From the NCBI RefSeq assembly GCF_016808095.1, contig NC_068970.1, forward strand, positions 43,187,630-43,251,629: 64,000 nucleotides of DNA, in the 5' to 3' direction. Of this stretch, positions 45,626 through 56,330 are shown piece by piece. The notes under the pieces were generated by a model that saw only the letters and a program-made list of their open reading frames with translations, made no database searches and was not told the origin of the DNA. This DNA is from Vigna angularis (lineage: Eukaryota; Streptophyta; Magnoliopsida; Fabales; Fabaceae). The position numbers were made by a program, and so were the translations under genes. Numbering within the stretch: position 1 is the first letter of the stretch; the number at the start of each line of letters is the position of its first letter.

Positions 45626-46973
45626 ACGTAAACAAAGTCTTTTAAAATCTTTTTGACAAAAGGTGATGCCTTTAAAGCTTTCTTGAAATGCAAGGTAAAA
45701 GGCTTTTTAATGCAGCAAAAACTTAATCGAATAAGTACAGAGAAAAGTTGATTAAAAGTAAAAGAGTAGGGATCAGAAAATTCAAACACTACTTTTTATA
45801 CTGGTTCGACCAACCTGCCTACATCTAGTGTCCTTCCAACCATGGGAAGCAAATGCACTATAATGATCAAGGTTTTTATAACAAGGCTTTTATAGAGACC
45901 TCACGTCAAAAATATAAAACACCTCTCTAACCCTCTAATCAAATATAGGTAGTACAATAACTAGACCAACAACAAAAATCCCCTTTCCTGCTGTCTAAAC
46001 CCTTTGAGACACCTCTCAAAGTCAAGAACGCCGCACGCTCTTCTTCCTGTAGTCACAACAAGGAACCTCAATCCAATCTTCACAAGATTGTAGACTATGA
46101 TCTTGTCAGTTACACCTAAATGTGCAGAATTGATCAACCCTTTGAATACACAACAAACTTGCTCTTCAAGAAATCACAAGGAGATGATCACCACGTCACT
46201 TCTTGATTCTTGGAGCTCTTTTCCTCTTTTTGCAAGATAGCACTTTCTGAAAAATATCACAAAAATTGTTAGATTCACAAAAGTTCCTACAGAAATCAAA
46301 TTCGCGTCAATTTATAGTATAACACATCTCTGACGCATTTTAATCGACTAAGCTACTAATGCAGTCGAAGATAAAAATTTTGTTATAGCAGTTAGCAACA
46401 GTCAAAGCAATTAATTGAATTCAAAATTAATGAAGTCGAATGACATTTAGTGCTTGGTCAACATATTTAAAAATATGATCGTTAGACAGTTATATTAAGC
46501 ATTAACAGAATTTCAAAACAGTAACAGACTTAGTCGAATGCAACACGCATATAATCGAGTATGTAACAATGTTAATCATAGTTTTGAAAAACTTTCTCTT
46601 TGAAAAATCTCACAGCACATTTTGAAAAAGGTTTGTGCAAAGACACGAGTTTTAATCGACTCACCCCATAATGAAATCGACTTAAAACTGTTGTTTTGCC
46701 ACACAATTAAAATTCAACATTAGTGCTTGTGGTTTTGCTCATCTAGAAACATGTGTCATGAATTCATGTATAAAATCACATATAAAACACAGTGAAATGC
46801 AATGAACAACACAACAACAACACAATCATGTTCTCATATACGCATATAACATGTAAGCATAGAACATGTAACACATAATACACATGTGTTATTAATTATG
46901 TGTTGTCATCATCAAAAACTCAAATATTACTGAGATTGTGGGTTCAGCTAAACCAGTGCTCCCCCTATCAACA

Positions 46974-47112
46974 ATCTCAACATGGGTCCTTGGGGTTAGT
47001 ACATGTAAACAATCATCATTTAACAATTTGTACCCATGCACACTTTCCATTTGGTACTCCAAAATGTTTGATGTTGCATTTGTTAGAAGTATGACCACGC
47101 TTCATGCAATAG
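46974..47112. repeat. 139-bp direct repeat, right copy
   Basis: Partner of 43517-43655. It begins ATCTCAACATGGGTCC and ends TTCATGCAATAG. Confidence 0.88.
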
Positions 47113-48628
47113 AAACAACAAACATCATGCATCTTATTTTTTTACAAAAGTGTCTTTTTCAAACCAAACTTTACGAGTTCTTTTAACTTTAGGCTTCTTA
47201 TGATGATGTATGTTCTTATTTTTAACATTGCTTTTCTAAAATTATTTTGAGCATGTGAGGTAGATTTGGTTGCTTTAGCAAGCAAGTTTTCAAGTATATC
47301 AATGTCAAACATATGACTTTTGCAAAATAGACATTCAACAGGATTTTCATTTGCATTAGATTTAGACAATTTAATTTCAAGATTACTAACTTTATTTCTT
47401 AGTATGACTTCATCATCTAATTCATTTTCATATTTCAATTTCAATTCATTCAATTCTTTCTTTAACTTTTTATGAGCAACATCAACTTTTTCAGATTCAT
47501 TCATCAATTCAAAGAATGTTTTTTGCAAATCTAATTCACTAGACTCAAAGCTAGAATCACTTACTTGACTTCCAGCATCTTTTAAGTCAACCATTAAACA
47601 TAAATTTGCTTCTGCATCTGATTCACTTGAGCTTGAAGAACTAGAATCATTTTCTTCCCATGCTATATAAGCCTTCTTCTTCTTGGGAAATTTTCTCTCT
47701 TTATTTTCTTCACTTCTTTTGTTCTTAGGATAGTCGGTTTTTACATGTCATCTTTCTCCACATCCATAGCATTTGATGCTTGGTGGAGATCCTTGATTTT
47801 CCTTCTTTTCTCATTGGTATTTATCCTTTCCTTTTGCTCCAATGAATTTAGCAAACTTCTTTATCATGAGGCTCATGTTTTCCTCATCATCAGAGTCATC
47901 ATCATCATTATTCCTTGAACTTTTTCCTTTTGAGATTTCAGATTTGAAGGGTAAGGTCTTCCTCTTGCCTTGATCCTCCTCTACAGTCAATCTATTTAGC
48001 TCAAGCTCGTGCTCACGAAACTTTCCTAAGAGAATCGCCATTGACATTTGGGAGAGGTTTTATGACTCTGAGATGGTTGTCACCTTTGGTTGCCAAGATC
48101 TGTCCAAAGATTTTAGAATTTTCATATTCAATTCATCAACATCAAAAGTCTTACCCAACCCTGTCAAGTGGTTCACAATGTGTGTGAATCGCTTTTGAAC
48201 ATCAGAAATTGTTTCTTTAGGTTGCATCCTGAACATTTCGTACTTTTGGATGAGTGTGTTCTTTCTTGTGTGTTTTACCTCATCAATACCTTGGTGTGTA
48301 ACTCTAAGTACTTCCCACATTTCCTGTGTTGTCTTACAAACAGAAATTCTATAGAATTTATCAAGCACCATAGCAGAAGATATAATGTTACGAGCCTTAA
48401 TATCAAATTGGGCTCTTCTATTTTCCTCATTAGTCTAGTTAAAATAAGGTTTTTCAACTTCAACACCGTCAACAGTACTTTTAGGAATATAAGGACCATT
48501 TTTTACATCTTCCCATATGCCTCTGTCAATAGACCCCATGAAAATTTCCATTCTGACTTTCCAGAATGCATAGTTATCACCAGTAAAAAGTGATGGTCTG
48601 TTGATGGAAGCACCTTCGGCGTAAACTT
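46974..48628 (-). pseudogene. Element D gag
   Basis: The minus strand reads AEGASINRPSLFTGDNYAFWKVRMEIF, MWEVLRVTHQGIDEVKHTRK, TISDVQKRFTHIVNHLTGLGK, KGKSSRNNDDDDSDDEEN and a first knuckle CYGCGER*HVKTDYP that has a stop and lacks the final Cys. Then come a Ser/Asp-rich linker, a coiled-coil-like part (KKLKKELNELKLKYENE) and a second knuckle, FYCMKRGHTSNKCN. Stops lie near 48435, 48059, 47810, 47748 and 47020. The initiator Met region is missing: the frame is joined directly to the LTR-like repeat at about 48640, as if leader and start were deleted. Homologous to both gag copies of element A. Confidence 0.82.
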
Positions 48629-48984
48629 GACATTGACCGTTTGTCGTTTGGCTCGATTCCTTACTGCTTTTCACCGTTTGGCTTAAGCCCTTACTGCTTT
48701 CCATTGTTCGGCTTGAATCCTTAAAATTTTCACCGTTCGACCTGATTCCTCAAAACTTTCCACCGCTCGGCCTGGCCTCTTCTTCTCTCTCCTTCCAACT
48801 CTTAACATTTTATTCTGCAAAACTCAAAAACCTAACTACTACTGCTCGGTCTCATTTATGTCTCGCTTGGTCTCGGTCATGCCTTCCACTGCGCGGTCCT
48901 AACTGCTCGGTCTTGGTCATACCTCGCTTGGTCTTGGTCATGCCTTCCACGGCTCGGTCCGGACTACTCGGTCCTAGTATCTTC
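48629..48984 (-). repeat. Element D 5' LTR remnant with CCGAACGG-type repeats
   Basis: 48640-48810 is homologous to 23370-23610. It is followed by degenerate CTCGGTC(T/C)... repeats at 48840-48985. No coding sequence. Confidence 0.5.
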
Positions 48985-49665
48985 TGTTATACAAGAATGC
49001 TTTTAAACTTAATACAATAAGGGTCTTCATATTCTTCACTTTGTAACATCATCAAAATCATTATCTTCAAGACACCAATGCTTCCTCATTGGTAACAATC
49101 TTATTGCAGGAGGTCCAGAAAAGAATCAAGATTACTACATTTGGAAGAAATGTTCAAAGATTCTTGAAGAATTGAAGTGTTGTCACATACTGGTCTTATC
49201 TACACACTCATGTGTATTTTTCTATATTAGAGTTATCTACAATCAAGGCTGATTGTATCTCTCTTGTTGCGGGCAGGAAGAGGACTTGGAGAAGTTCTTT
49301 GACTTGGAGTGAGGTATCTTTAAGGGTGACAAAAAGATGGTATTCTTTCTGGGTTGCTGTAGTTGATTTGGAGTTAGGAAGGAGATTACATTGAGAGGAT
49401 TGTTCTCTGTAAGTCTTGCTTTGTAAAGAACTCAATCAATATAATGGAATCCTTTCAATCTAAGGTTGATTAAAACAAGATTAGATGTAGGCAGCGACCG
49501 AACCAGTATAAAACAACTGTGTTAATCTCTATTTCCCTACACTCTTGCATTGTTTACATTATTGATTGATTGCATTGCAAGAAAGATCAAAAAGATTTTA
49601 AAAGAGCTTATTTTTACAAGGGAAACCAATTCATCCCCTCCTGGTTGGGACACTTGGCCTTAACT
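48985..49665 (+). repeat. Copia-type LTR fragment
   Basis: A + strand LTR-like tail contains GATGTAGGCAGCGACCGAACC, CTATTTCCCTACACTCTTGC and CTTGGTT/CTGGTTGGGACACTTGGCC near the end. It is similar in plan to the closing part of A-family LTRs but distinct. Start not defined and no partner seen. Confidence 0.4.
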
Positions 49666-50043
49666 TTTTCTACAAAATCAACCCATCTAACCAATAATTC
49701 ATTCAATATATTCCTATCAAGCTTAACATTATCATTCAATTCTAAAAACCATCGAAATTGTGTCTTCTCAATAAATTACCTCTGCTCCTGAGTCAATCTT
49801 TCATTAAAATTACCAACATATTTGCTTTTGAAAGAATGACGAACGCATAACTACATGAAAAAAAAAATTCGCGTTACAACAAATCCAAAAAAATTTAACA
49901 ATAAAGGAAAGGGCAAAAACCAAAACGACAACAGCCAAAATCAAAGGGGAAAGCGAAAACGCAAATAGGGAAAGGGAAAAACCATATACCTTGCTCGCAA
50001 CACCAATATTAGCAGAGAATTCCATTTCGAACAATACCATCAA
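49660..50043 (-). pseudogene. N-terminal fragment of a Ulp1-transposon-type protein
   Basis: On the minus strand, a short exon ending EFSANIGVASK (donor |GTATATGG near 49990) and an acceptor TTTTCATGTAG near 49853 lead into CVRHSFKSKYVGNFNERLTQEQR*FIEKTQFRWFLELNDN. LNELLVRWVDFVEKVKAKC follows, with one TAA. This resembles the N-terminal region upstream of Ulp1 domains in plant CACTA/MULE genes. Truncated on the left by the LTR fragment. Assignment is tentative. Confidence 0.4.
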
Positions 50044-50659
50044 CCGAATGAAAGCAAAAAGGTGAGAACTTTAACATAAAGAGACATTTTGCTTTGTCGG
50101 AGACAAACAAATGACAAATGGGAGGGGTTGGACAGAGAATGTTGAACGAAAATGGAGAGAATGAGATCTTACTTCCATTCAAACATTAAGGGTAATTTTG
50201 AAATAAAAGAAGTGAGAATCTTAAAGTTTTATCCACTTTAGCTTTTTTACAAAAAAAAATTAATTCTAACGCGCTAATAACATGCTGACACGTGACGTTG
50301 ACAAAAAGTTGTCAAAATTAAGTTAACGTATCAGAATCTCTCTAGTTGATACTTTCAATTAACTTTTCAACTCTTTTTTTTCTTAAAATAAAATGCAAAG
50401 AATAAACATAATTTTAAATACATCATACTAAAATGTAAGATGTCATTGCTTAAGTTCTATTAAATTTTGCTAAGAGATTATTTTACAATGTGATGTCATT
50501 CACTTTACATTACTAAAGATTAAGAGTCTGACTAAAAGTGAGTCACATGGAAATTTTTTAGTTTTGTATCATTACTTAAGCACCTACTAAATTTAGCATT
50601 TAGCATTTTCTTAGGCGTAGACTCTTAAAGCAAAACAATTGAAAAATCTTAGTTGAGTG
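50044..50659. other. Non-coding AT-rich spacer
   Basis: No gene seen. The proximal part may still belong to the transposon fragment on its left. Confidence 0.5.
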
Positions 50660-51652
50660 TATCCTGTAACATCTCAAAAATACTGTGTAAAACCATATAA
50701 TAGAAAGATCAGATATAATAATATTACAGCTAAGTTTTTACAAAAGATAGGACGTACGGTTATGGCCGAACGGCCTTACAAAAATTGTAGAGAGTTAAAA
50801 CTATACAAATGACTACAAATATAGAACGAACGGCTTATAACCCTTCCTATGTTGAACGGTCAAATCAAAAGATAAACTAAACGAATGATCGAATGCTCCT
50901 ACAAAAGAGTAGGCCAATAACTGACCGAGCGTCCTAAGTTTCGACCTTCACGTCCGTCACTTTCAATGCTTCTTCCAGCAATCTCTTCTCCTTCTGCTCC
51001 CACCCATAGGGTGATCATCGCAATGACAAGGACGAACGAATGGGAATACATGACATGACAGGAAATAGGGTAAGCTTATGTAATTTAATTCAAACATCAA
51101 CATATATTTCACACAAGTCTAATAAAAACCATCATGTACAAAAATCATACTTTTCCCAACCATAATCATATAACAATGCATGCAAAGACTGTTCTTTTTA
51201 CTCTGACTGCGGACTGTATGAATTCTGTGTAGCTACTACGTTCGTGCACTCGTGGAAAGGTAATTTGGAAAACCATCAGAATTACCATAGTTGGAAACCC
51301 AAGCCGCCACACGAGGTTAGCCCTTCATCCCTCACTGTAGCTGGAAACCCAAGTCTACACATGAGTTTAGTCCGATAGCTGGAACCCCAAGCTATACGCA
51401 ACCAGGCCTCCTGCTATTCTCACCACATGCGCCACTATTCTCTACTTGAGACTCGGTGACCATTAGAATGTCAGGATGAACGACGACTTAGTCTGACCAT
51501 ATTCATACTTTTCATTCCAATTCAAATCATGAGATATTCCTTCCCGGAACACTCTTTCATAACCAAAGTCATTTCTTCCACATCATATTCCTTCATCTTT
51601 CATTATTAAAACCTCAATTGAACCAATTTGAATAAAGATCCCGTCGGATACC

Positions 51653-53044
51653 TGATAACAGTTGAAAAACTGTTATTTTCATGCTTAAAATTGATACTAA
51701 AAGCAACCTTTATGTTTAGAATCTAGCTTGAAATCATGCTTTTATTCATATTTTCATAAATAAGAGAGCTGGACAGGTTTATGCTTGATTTCAGTGTTTT
51801 TGTGCAGGTTTTAAGGTGAATTTGGTGAAAGAAGTGAAGAAGGAGAGAGATGGAATCAGAAAAGACATCAAAAAGTGCAAAAGGAGAAGCCGAAGTTACC
51901 GCTCAGTGGCAGTTTACCGCTGAGCGGCACTCAGGAGCTCACGGGGGTCCCGTTGAGGGGCAAAATGGCCGTTGAGGGGAGAAAACTACTCACGCACTCA
52001 CCGCTGAGTAGGTAATTGAATGATTTGAAAGAAGAATTGAAGTACCGAATGATTGGAGTGCTGAAAAGTCAACCAGAAACCAGAAAAGTCAACCAGTCAA
52101 CCAGAAAAGTCAACCAGTCAACCAAAAAGTCAACCAGTCAACCAGAATACGAAAAAAGTCAACCAGACGAGTTTTGGGCCAGTTGTATGCGATTTTATGA
52201 TCTGTTTGGGCCTGGACCCGTTTTCTATTATTTTTATGTCCTATTTAAAGACCTAGATGTCTCAGGCTACCTCTTCACCCTTCTAGGGTTTTATCTTTCA
52301 TTCTTTCATTATTGTTCATCTAGGTTCACCATGAATATGGTGAACTAAACCTTGTATGATTGTTGGGGAATCAATATAATCTTTTGAAGCTCTCATATAT
52401 GGAATTTGTGCTTGCATCTTAATCTAAGATTTATGCTTTCCTTCATCATTAGTTAGGGTTTTTCCTATTTTCCTAATGCTTGCTTTGTTTAACTCATTCA
52501 ATGCATGATTATTGATTTTGTCGATACGGAAACGTACGGGGAAGTCTAGATCCGGGGAATTTCTCCCAATATTATATTGGTTGTCGTTAAGCTCCTGCAC
52601 TTGATGAACTAATTATTAGGAATGCTAGGAATTGTATGAACTCGTAATTAGGGAGAAGCCTTCTTGAAAGGTACTTTAGAGAGTGGCATTAACAATGATG
52701 ATTTGAATGTTGAATTCCTAAAATATATGAGAGTGGATAAGATGAAATTGAACCCCAACAACATATTCATATATATTTCATTGAAAGTGCTTGTCTTTTG
52801 CTTTTGCCATTGATCAACCTCATGCATACATGTTTATTTTCGTCTTTTGCATATTAAAATCCAATTATTTCGTTCTTAAGTCTTAGCTAATCAACAAATC
52901 ACATAACTAAACTAGGCCGTGAGTCCTTTGGGAGAACGATACTTGGTCTTACCGAGTTTATTACTTGAAACGATTCGGTCATACTTGCCGATTGTTCAAC
53001 AAGTTTGTGACATCACATTTTGGTGTTCATAAATTTGTCCATCA
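51653..53044 (+). mobile_element. B-family solo LTR inside C2
   Basis: TGATAACAGTTG...TTTGTCCATCA, 1392 bp, flanked by perfect 5-bp duplication ATACC (51648-51652 and 53045-53049). It is homologous to element B LTRs read on their sense strand, with more divergence. Confidence 0.88.
52062..52165 (+). repeat. AAGTCAACCAG tandem repeat in the B-type solo LTR
   Basis: Seven or more copies of GTCAACCAG/AAGTCAACCAG occur at 11-20-bp spacing. They are absent from the two LTRs of element B itself. Confidence 0.8.
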
Positions 53045-54738
53045 ATACCAAATACCGAACGTTAGTTTTTAATCCAGAACAAGACCGAACACTTGAAGTG
53101 ACACTGAGATGTCTCCAACTCAAAACAGATCAAATCGAGAGAGTTACTCACTTATTGTGAAAGGGACCGAATACAATAATAGTTCTCAGAGGCTAATAGA
53201 ATCGAACGTTATTTACCAAGCGAGCCAATTTAATGAAATGACTCTTGATAGTTCAAACCGAACACCGTAAAGCCTAGGCCGAGTACTAACACTCTAGGCC
53301 GAACACCCTTAGAAACTGATACGGTAGAACATCAAATAATAATAACGGACGTAATTATATGAAGAAACCGAATGATATAAATACTTAGCTTTATTAACGA
53401 GTTTAACATCAAGGAGAACGAGTGTAAGTCGAAGACCGAGCACTGTAGAGACCGAACGCTATTGAGTTTGGCCGAATGCTCTTTTTTTAAAAATCATATT
53501 ACTGAATCAAGGTCGAGCTCTTGGTTTAAGACCGAGCACCACTTAGTACGAGTACTTGGTGTAAGACCGAGCACTACTTAGTACGAGCGCTTGGTGTAAG
53601 ACCGAGCACTACTAAACTTATAGAATAAAGGCTTAATACATATAAGATATCATTTAACTAGTTTTCAAGATCGAACGAAATATACAAATGCATATAGATA
53701 TACTGAAGTTTATAACCAAATACCAAGTAACGACTACCCTTGGCCGAACGCTCATGTACGAATATTACAAAACGAAGACGCTCGTCCTCAACTAGAATTC
53801 TCTCCAAATGAAAGAATACAGTTCCAACCGAGTCCACAAGAAAACCAAACACTATATCAAACGAGCGCTGGTCTAATACCAAACACTTATGAAGAACGAA
53901 CGCTACTGAAACGAACGCTTGGTCCAAGACCGAATACTCAAGTATAACTGAATTGTCAATAATGACTCTCGACAACATCCCTACCCATTTCATGGCTTTC
54001 ATTAATCATCAATACTTTTAAACAACATACAATATTTCATCATCAACATAATATCATTCCAGTTTCCCATCTCTTAGATTCATATACTCATACAGCCAAC
54101 AATGTAGTAACAACCATATTTCATATCAACGAACATGCATCCATACAAAGAAAGAATCTAAATCAAATTATATAAGCTTCCCTTACCTCTAAGCGTAACC
54201 GAACGTTCACAAATGCAGCATATGGTTCGCCTCTACTAGAGACCTTAGCGTTCTACAGTCACGCCTTAAGAAACTAAATCAAACACAGGACCAGAAATAT
54301 TTAGAATGAGAGGATCAACTCATGCAACCAAAAATCTGGGTTTGCATGCGACATAAAACACATGGTTGAGGGAGAGATGAACTTACCAGCTCGGAATCAA
54401 AAACTGATCGATTCAAACGAACGTCCTCGACTCCGGGAGTACTCAGGTGTGGTTTGTTTGATGATCGAAGGAAGAAAATAATAAGATTTTGTAGAGGGAG
54501 GATGAAGAAATCTTAGAGAGAAGGAGAAAAAAATAAAAGTTCAGAACTTTGGGGAAGAAGGGTACATGCAGAAGTGGCGTGAACTTTTGAGTACCCATAA
54601 TTTTACTCCTACCGTCATTAGCGAACGACCAACCTCCTGTTGCCACCTGTTTTCTACTCTTTGATTTCCAGCTCTCTTCTTTGACATTTGGCTTCCACTC
54701 AAATGGGGTTTTTAGTGGGTTTTAAATGGGTTGTAACA

Positions 54739-55500
54739 TATTTTCACTTAAAACAATTTCTCTTCACGATAGATATCAAGCAAATTTTTTAAGGATATAA
54801 TTATATTTTTGAAAAATTTTATAATAAGTGATTCTTGAAAAATAAAATTAGCATTGTTTAATTATTTTGTGTTTTCTTTAATAGTTTGAGTACCTGCTAG
54901 TTTAATTAGCTCTGTTATCAAAATAAATTGATTTCTACATAAAATAAACATCTAAAAATATATAGTAAATATTTTTTTTTATTTTGGAATAACTTTTTTC
55001 TCAAAATAAAAACTCAAACAAACTCGCCCGTGTCCAAAAGAAAAAAATAGAAATTATATCTTAAAATAAGATAAATATATTTAAGTTAAAAATTTAAAGA
55101 AATATTCAATTATATTTATAAGTTTAACTTATAATTTATTTTAGACGGTCAACTTGTTTAAAAGGGTAACACATTCTCAAACGTTTTTAGTTAGCCTAAA
55201 AATTTGTTTTATTCTTCGATTTTGGAATATATTTCCGTTTCCAAAATTAAAGTGGGTTATTTTTTCTCTTCTGGCTTAAAATTAGACTAATTTTTAATTT
55301 TACGATCACCTTTTAATAGTTTTAGTTCCCTAAACTAAAAGTAAGACATTTTCACATGAAAAAACAGAATAATGACTTTTAAATTTTTAAAAGAAAATAA
55401 GACTCAATTTAAGGGATGAATTTCATGCTATGGTTGAAGGCAAGTATGGTCTTTCTATCTTAATAAAATTAAATAAATACCTAAATTTATGTCACTGAGT
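54739..55500. other. AT-rich intergenic DNA, nothing recognised
   Basis: No open frame or repeat identified between C2 and the IDD gene promoter region. Confidence 0.5.
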
Positions 55501-55754
55501 GGATTAATTAACTTGTATATGCTGTTGCAGTTGGATATGGTGTGTGCGGGTCATTTGCCATTTTCCTTACATTTGGATGCAACTGAAGATCTGTATATAT
55601 ACTGTCTCCATGTTTGGTGGAAGTGATGAGTCTGCCAGCGGCCCGATTTGTGCGGCCGGCGTTGTTAGGTGTGACGGAATGACTTTGTCTGGCGCATGTC
55701 ACGTGAGGAGAGAGAAGACGAGGTCATGCATAACGGAGTTCATGCAAATTACAG

Positions 55755-55803
55755 TGATAATAATAATCATGGTATTAATAATAATGATAATAATAATAAG
55801 ACG
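55755..55803. repeat. (AAT)n-like microsatellite
   Basis: An interrupted run of ATA/AAT trinucleotides about 530 bp upstream of the IDD start codon. Confidence 0.8.
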
Positions 55804-55983
55804 AATAAGCGTGGTTGTTTTCTTGTGTGGTTGGATCAGAGAGGAAGAGGATGTTTTTTTTGTTCCTGTCCAAAATTCCGCGTGTGGGGGCTCAAAGTTT
55901 GAACCAAACGTTGATTGGATAGGGTCAGCACGAAGCAAAAGACACACACACACATCCCTTAATCACACACGCTACAGAGGGAG

Positions 55984-55993
55984 CTTTATAAAC
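55984..55993 (+). promoter_or_regulatory. Probable TATA box of the IDD gene
   Basis: CTTTATAAAC lies about 340 bp before the ATG. The leader that would follow is rich in CT repeats (56128-56175), common in plant 5' UTRs. Confidence 0.5.
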
Positions 55994-56034
55994 AAGACTT
56001 GCCTTCAACCTTACCTGCTCGAGGTGAGGGGTCA

Positions 56035-56223
56035 ATGAAACACCAAAGCAAGAAAGCTCGTGGGAAAGAAAAAGCTAGGGGAAAAAAAGCCTTAAAGAAA
56101 GCTGATTACATAAAGCAACACCTTTTTCTCTCTCTATTATTTCTATTATCTTTATCTCTATCTCTCTCTTTCTTCCTTCACTTGTGCCACTATCATTCCT
56201 CATCTTCTTTTCCATACAAGTAA
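56035..56223 (+). CDS. Upstream ORF in the predicted IDD leader
   Basis: If transcription starts about 30 bp after the TATA-like site, the ATG at 56035 would be the first in the mRNA. It opens 62 codons: a Lys-rich start (MKHQSKKARGKEKARGKKALKK), then a Leu/Ser run from the CT repeat, ending 107 bp before the IDD ATG. It may reduce translation of the main ORF. No conservation evidence is available. Confidence 0.3.
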   Translation: MKHQSKKARGKEKARGKKALKKADYIKQHLFLSLLFLLSLSLSLSFFLHLCHYHSSSSFPYK

Positions 56224-56330
56224 AGCTGAAACCCACTATTGCAACCTCACCACTTGTACTAGTCGTCGTCACAATTAATCCTCCTATAGTTACATATAGT
56301 CCTCAAACCACACGCACAAAAATTCCATCC

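Larger units (their letters stand above)
43656..46973 (-). mobile_element. A-family solo LTR inside element D
   Basis: On the minus strand it starts TGTTGATAGGGGGAGC (46973) and ends TTTTAACA (43656), homologous to the LTRs of element A. About 1.4 kb remains after removing the nested 43712-45625 element. It is flanked by the 139-bp direct repeat and not by a 5-bp duplication. Confidence 0.8.
22716..48840 (-). mobile_element. Element D: decayed autonomous-type copia (SIRE-like) element
   Basis: On the minus strand the order is LTR remnant (48640-48840), gag, protease-integrase, RT-RNase H, extra ORF, terminal region. This is the SIRE/Maximus order with an additional ORF in the envelope position. 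The coding parts are separated by later insertions: element E splits pol between integrase and RT, and an A-family solo LTR lies between gag and protease. Numerous stops and frameshifts make it inactive. Confidence 0.7.
50665..54738. mobile_element. C2: second C-type solo LTR, interrupted
   Basis: It starts TGTAACATCTC and ends GGTTGTAACA. About 2.68 kb is left after removing the nested B-type LTR, close to the 2.61 kb of C1. Shared motifs include the GTATGAATTCTGTGTAGCTAC segment and many CGAACG/GACCGAGCAC repeats. The flanks TATCC and TATTT are only partly alike, so the target duplication is degraded or the right end is imprecise. Confidence 0.7.

Noticed and set aside
49030..49500. Possible host gene around 49212-49394
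   Set aside because: Sequence context (GTAGGCAGCGACCGAACC, closing GGGACACTTGGCC) is that of a copia LTR and the ORF has no domain.
53658..54002. 114-aa minus-strand ORF in C2
   Set aside because: It lies wholly in a solo LTR, has no domain, and its counterpart in C1 is not open.
55544..56038. 164-aa + strand ORF upstream of the IDD gene
   Set aside because: It crosses the AAT microsatellite and the predicted promoter/TATA region, and has no recognisable domain.
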